From NCBI GenBank assembly GCA_008973525.1, contig WACJ01000044.1, positions 744,001-808,000 on the forward strand: DNA of 64,000 bases. Reading direction: 5' to 3'. Below, in pieces: positions 60,527 through 64,000 of the stretch. Position numbers and translations under genes: made by a program. Under the pieces are notes generated by a model. That model worked only from the letters and a program-made list of their open reading frames with translations. It was not told the DNA's origin and did no database searches. The DNA comes from Stenopsyche tienmushanensis. Lineage: Eukaryota > Arthropoda > Insecta > Trichoptera > Stenopsychidae. Position 1 is the stretch's first letter. Each line of letters begins with the position of its first letter.

Positions 60527-63500
60527 TGCAAATCCACGAAGCGTCATCGTTACACATCGATCAGTTTTCGACACATTACACATGACGCAATGACATCATA
60601 CTCAATGTTGCATAATAATCAATATGACAAGCTGACTTTGAAATGTATACGAACAAATTCACAACGACGAAGAGCCTGCACTGCCTCTCTCGCATGCTAC
60701 TCGTAAAATATTTGAATTTACGATAGCAACTTTCAATGTTATCGCCGACAAGACATCTGCTCTCAGAAGTATGCTTATGTTTACCGTTAAACAGGGTCCA
60801 AAAAGGTCGACTGCGAAAATGTCAGTTACTGTGCTGCCTAATCAAAGCGAATGGACTATACGACATCGTAGAAAAGAAGAGTTCCTAAAACTGAACGACC
60901 GTTGGATGTTTATTTTTTTTTTTTTGTCTTAATGGCAATATCCTCTTATGGCGCTGGCTTAATCAAACACTTGCTGGAAGATTTAATGCACAGTTTAAAT
61001 TAGATTCGTATAACATTAACCATGACGCGAAGAAAAAATTGTTATGGTTTTAAAGTCATTAGATCAGCGCCGAGTGTATCGTCTCGTGTGTGCAATATGT
61101 ATGAAATCGTGCAACAGAAATTGGCAACCATTCCGAAATAATGCTCAAACGGATCCAAAAATCTGATTTCTTTAACAAAAAACGGTTCAAATCAGAATGA
61201 ATCGCTGTTATTTATTGACGTGTAAACCCTTCAGCTTGAAGAGGACACTTCAAAATTTCGCTATGAGCGTTTGATAAGGCGACCTCAAATATTTAGTTTC
61301 GGGTCACGATGAAAACGCCGTGACCATATTAAAACATATATTTACATACGAAACGCCGTTATTTCTTATGTGCGAAAAACGTGTTTTATCAGATCTTACG
61401 ACGATTATGTAAAACTTAAGGCGCCATTTCAACGGTTATTATTATCGTGCTAATGCTTTTTTCGGGAATTAAACACGCCGGAGCAATAGTCGTAAATCTG
61501 GAATATCTCGCATGAAATTCATTGTTGATGCTTAATTAGAATTTGCATAATTCACCTAGATTAAGTGTGCGTATGTCGATGATGGCTTATTCGCATGGAT
61601 GTGCGCGGTTTTTGGTGAACCGACATTTGAATGCTGCCGGTTGATCAAGAGCCAAATGATACATGTTTTATTGCGATAAACGATTGAATTGCACTTTCAG
61701 CATTCGCGTATGATAGCTGTATGATATATCTGACCAAGTGTTAATCTATATACATTTAATTTGCAACGATGTATCAACGATGTGACCATGCAACTTAGAA
61801 GAATTTTGACCAATATTTGACCAAGAAATATTTGTTTGTTTGAGAAATTAAGTCACAAGAGGGGGACCGCGAAAAAGAAATCACTCAAAAGGGCCGACTA
61901 CATAATTTTAATAGCCACTGGTCTATAAAGTACCTTCTTTTATGAAATTAAATTTCACAAAAATTACAATAAAATTTAAGCAACTTATAAACTGCACACA
62001 TAGTTTTTACTAAAGTGTATATTTTATCCTAATAAAGATACACGATAAGATGCTTTTGATAGCAAAAAACATTGTAAAGAGGTAGCTTTTAACTATGCTA
62101 AATCAATATCACACGCAGTACTACTTATCACGCATTACAGTACCAATCGTGAAAAAACGTAGTACTATGTGTCCCGATTAAAGCGTGTTAAGATGCCATA
62201 TCCTTTATCTGACTTTGTGCGTCTGAATTTATTAGCAGTGTGAATATATACTTAAACAAATTCAAGAAATCTGATTCGAGACGATTCATCTTTTCAGATA
62301 TACCAAACATTTTTAACTCTTTATGTGCCAAATTTAACATTTTTTTTGCCAAAAACAAACAAATTTGATAACACACAAAATGCATAATTGACCAGAGACA
62401 CTTGAAATATTGAAATTGACTTTTGACGCATAAAAAAGGCAAAAACTGTGAAAAAATACTATACGAATGAATTTAAAAATAGTGACGACAATGTTATCAA
62501 TAAAACCAGCAAAAAAAAAGATTATAGTCCTGTATCTGGACCATCAAATTAAGCCCTCATATTAGATTTTGCTTTGAATAAAATGCAACATGATCTTTCA
62601 GGGTTTACAGTAGAAGTGATGAATCAGATTTTCAATCAAATGCATCTCATCGAATTAGTATATGTGGGAATAGTTGTCTATTATGGGAAGACATTACCAA
62701 TAATGATGATGGAATTCTGTTGTCCAAAAAACATAATGACATATGGCTATGATTTGAATTCCATACTTAATAAATAATGTAATAAACTGATGTTTAACAC
62801 AAAATTAGCGCCCCAAAAAAGCTGCATTTTTATATATAGAATGGAGCGAATATGACAACACTTGGTCTGGCGTGCCCTATACTCTGACTTAAATGGCATA
62901 ATTTTATCGAAATCTTAAATGGGTTGGAAATACACGCAGAATCGTGAGTCACGTGTGTTTTGTTTTCCGTTCAGTGATGTCAATTATTAAAACATTAAGG
63001 AGCAGGAGGGAAATTTAAGCCCTAACAAGATAATTAATGAGCACGAAACAAAAATTTAGCGTCGTTAATTCAGTCTCCCGAAATACAGTAAAGTTTCCGT
63101 GACATCGCAAAAGTTAACTGTCGTTAGAGGCGGTTACCGTTCGGATTGTTGGGAATTATTGCGTGTTGTTGACGTAGAAGTTGCTCCCAACAAATGGCGC
63201 GCGTAACAACTTTCATCAAACAACTTGTAAATCATTCGCGCCGAAGAATAAGCGTGTGTGCCTCTGAAAGAGCCCACGGCAAACTCTTCTTCTCTCTAAT
63301 AAGCTCCTCAACTTTGCTATAACATTTAAATAGGTGCCAATTTCAGAGACGCGGGCCAATTATGTAATTCCTTGCGTTTGTCGCCTCGAGTTTCTCACTT
63401 GCCAACTTGGAACCGGTAATGGAAGAAGTTGCTTCCATAGCGGCCTTCGATCAAACCTGATCCTCTTTCAACTGGATTGGAAATTATGATGGATAAACGA

Positions 63501-64000
63501 ATGATCGAAACGTATGCTTTTTACTAGAATAACGATGCAAGACTTGCCGTATGTAATCAAGACGTGTTTTTTTCTTGCTGCTTAGAAATCGTGCTCGTAT
63601 TTGACAATCTTGTACAACAGCGGACTATCTTTAATATGATCATACTTTTTTATTCATCGATCAATCAATAGCACAACCATTGATTATCGTTCTTCACCAA
63701 CGGGATAAATACACACACGCAGGAATCTTCATCTGATTGTCGATTTATTATATATTCTCGTTCAACAATGGATCGATGATTTAAATTGGTCAATCTTTTT
63801 TAGCGGGTTATCGAATACATTCATTCATGGAGTGTATCCAAAAATATACAAACGCACAAAACAGGAATCCAAAATTGCTTCTCATGTTAAGCGCAAGACT
63901 TGCGTGACTTACAAAAGAAGCCAACACAACATAAAAAAAAAACAAACAAGTTGTAAATGATGAAAAGGTTTGCTATTTATAATCGAAGGTTTCCTATACG
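60527..64000. other. Non-coding stretch to the window end
   Basis: No gene, RNA or repeat was recognised. The open frames at 62188-62442 (-) and 62574-62777 (+) have no known domain. A GC-richer part runs from about 63060 to 63480. Confidence 0.4.

Overview
This window looks like AT-rich, gene-poor DNA from an arthropod, most likely an insect. The basis is the set of decayed transposons: insect-style mariner relics, a second mariner/Tc1-type DDE family, and TTAA-flanked piggyBac-like miniature elements. No tRNA, rRNA, CRISPR array, bacterial-style operon or convincing protein-coding exon was recognised on either strand. Nearly all short open frames are compatible with chance or are shadows of transposon relics.

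Layout. A decayed mariner transposase lies at 1290-2030 (+). A short deletion derivative of a mariner/Tc1-type DDE element lies at 10270-10755 (+). An internally deleted mariner at 12209-12740 (+) has its N- and C-terminal coding remnants in one open frame. A different, heavily deleted mariner is at 23138-23892 (-), next to a second relic of the 12.2 kb family at 23970-24390 (+). From 31 to 60 kb the recognisable content is mostly copies of two miniature families. One is the DDE family with ends resembling TTCAATAAGGACGCT (39580-39885, 45060-45345, 51910-52184, plus the 10.3 kb copy). The other is a TTAA-flanked family (31453-31998, 46495-46678, 47791-48184, 60331-60424). A possible Tc1 helix-turn-helix scrap is at 53237-53503, and a frameshifted mariner relic is at 57885-58335 (-).

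The most interesting non-transposon signal is two, possibly three, candidate recursive-splice sites (ratchet points). In each, a pyrimidine-rich 3' splice site is joined with no exon to a 5' splice site. All are on the minus strand, with junctions at 230/231, 22494/22495 and, more weakly, 48999/49000. With the absence of exons, this suggests that much or all of the window is one very long intron of a minus-strand gene. The host gene cannot be named from this sequence, and the interpretation needs RNA-seq or comparative data.

All calls come from reading by eye. Relic boundaries are approximate, and no alignment or database search was run.
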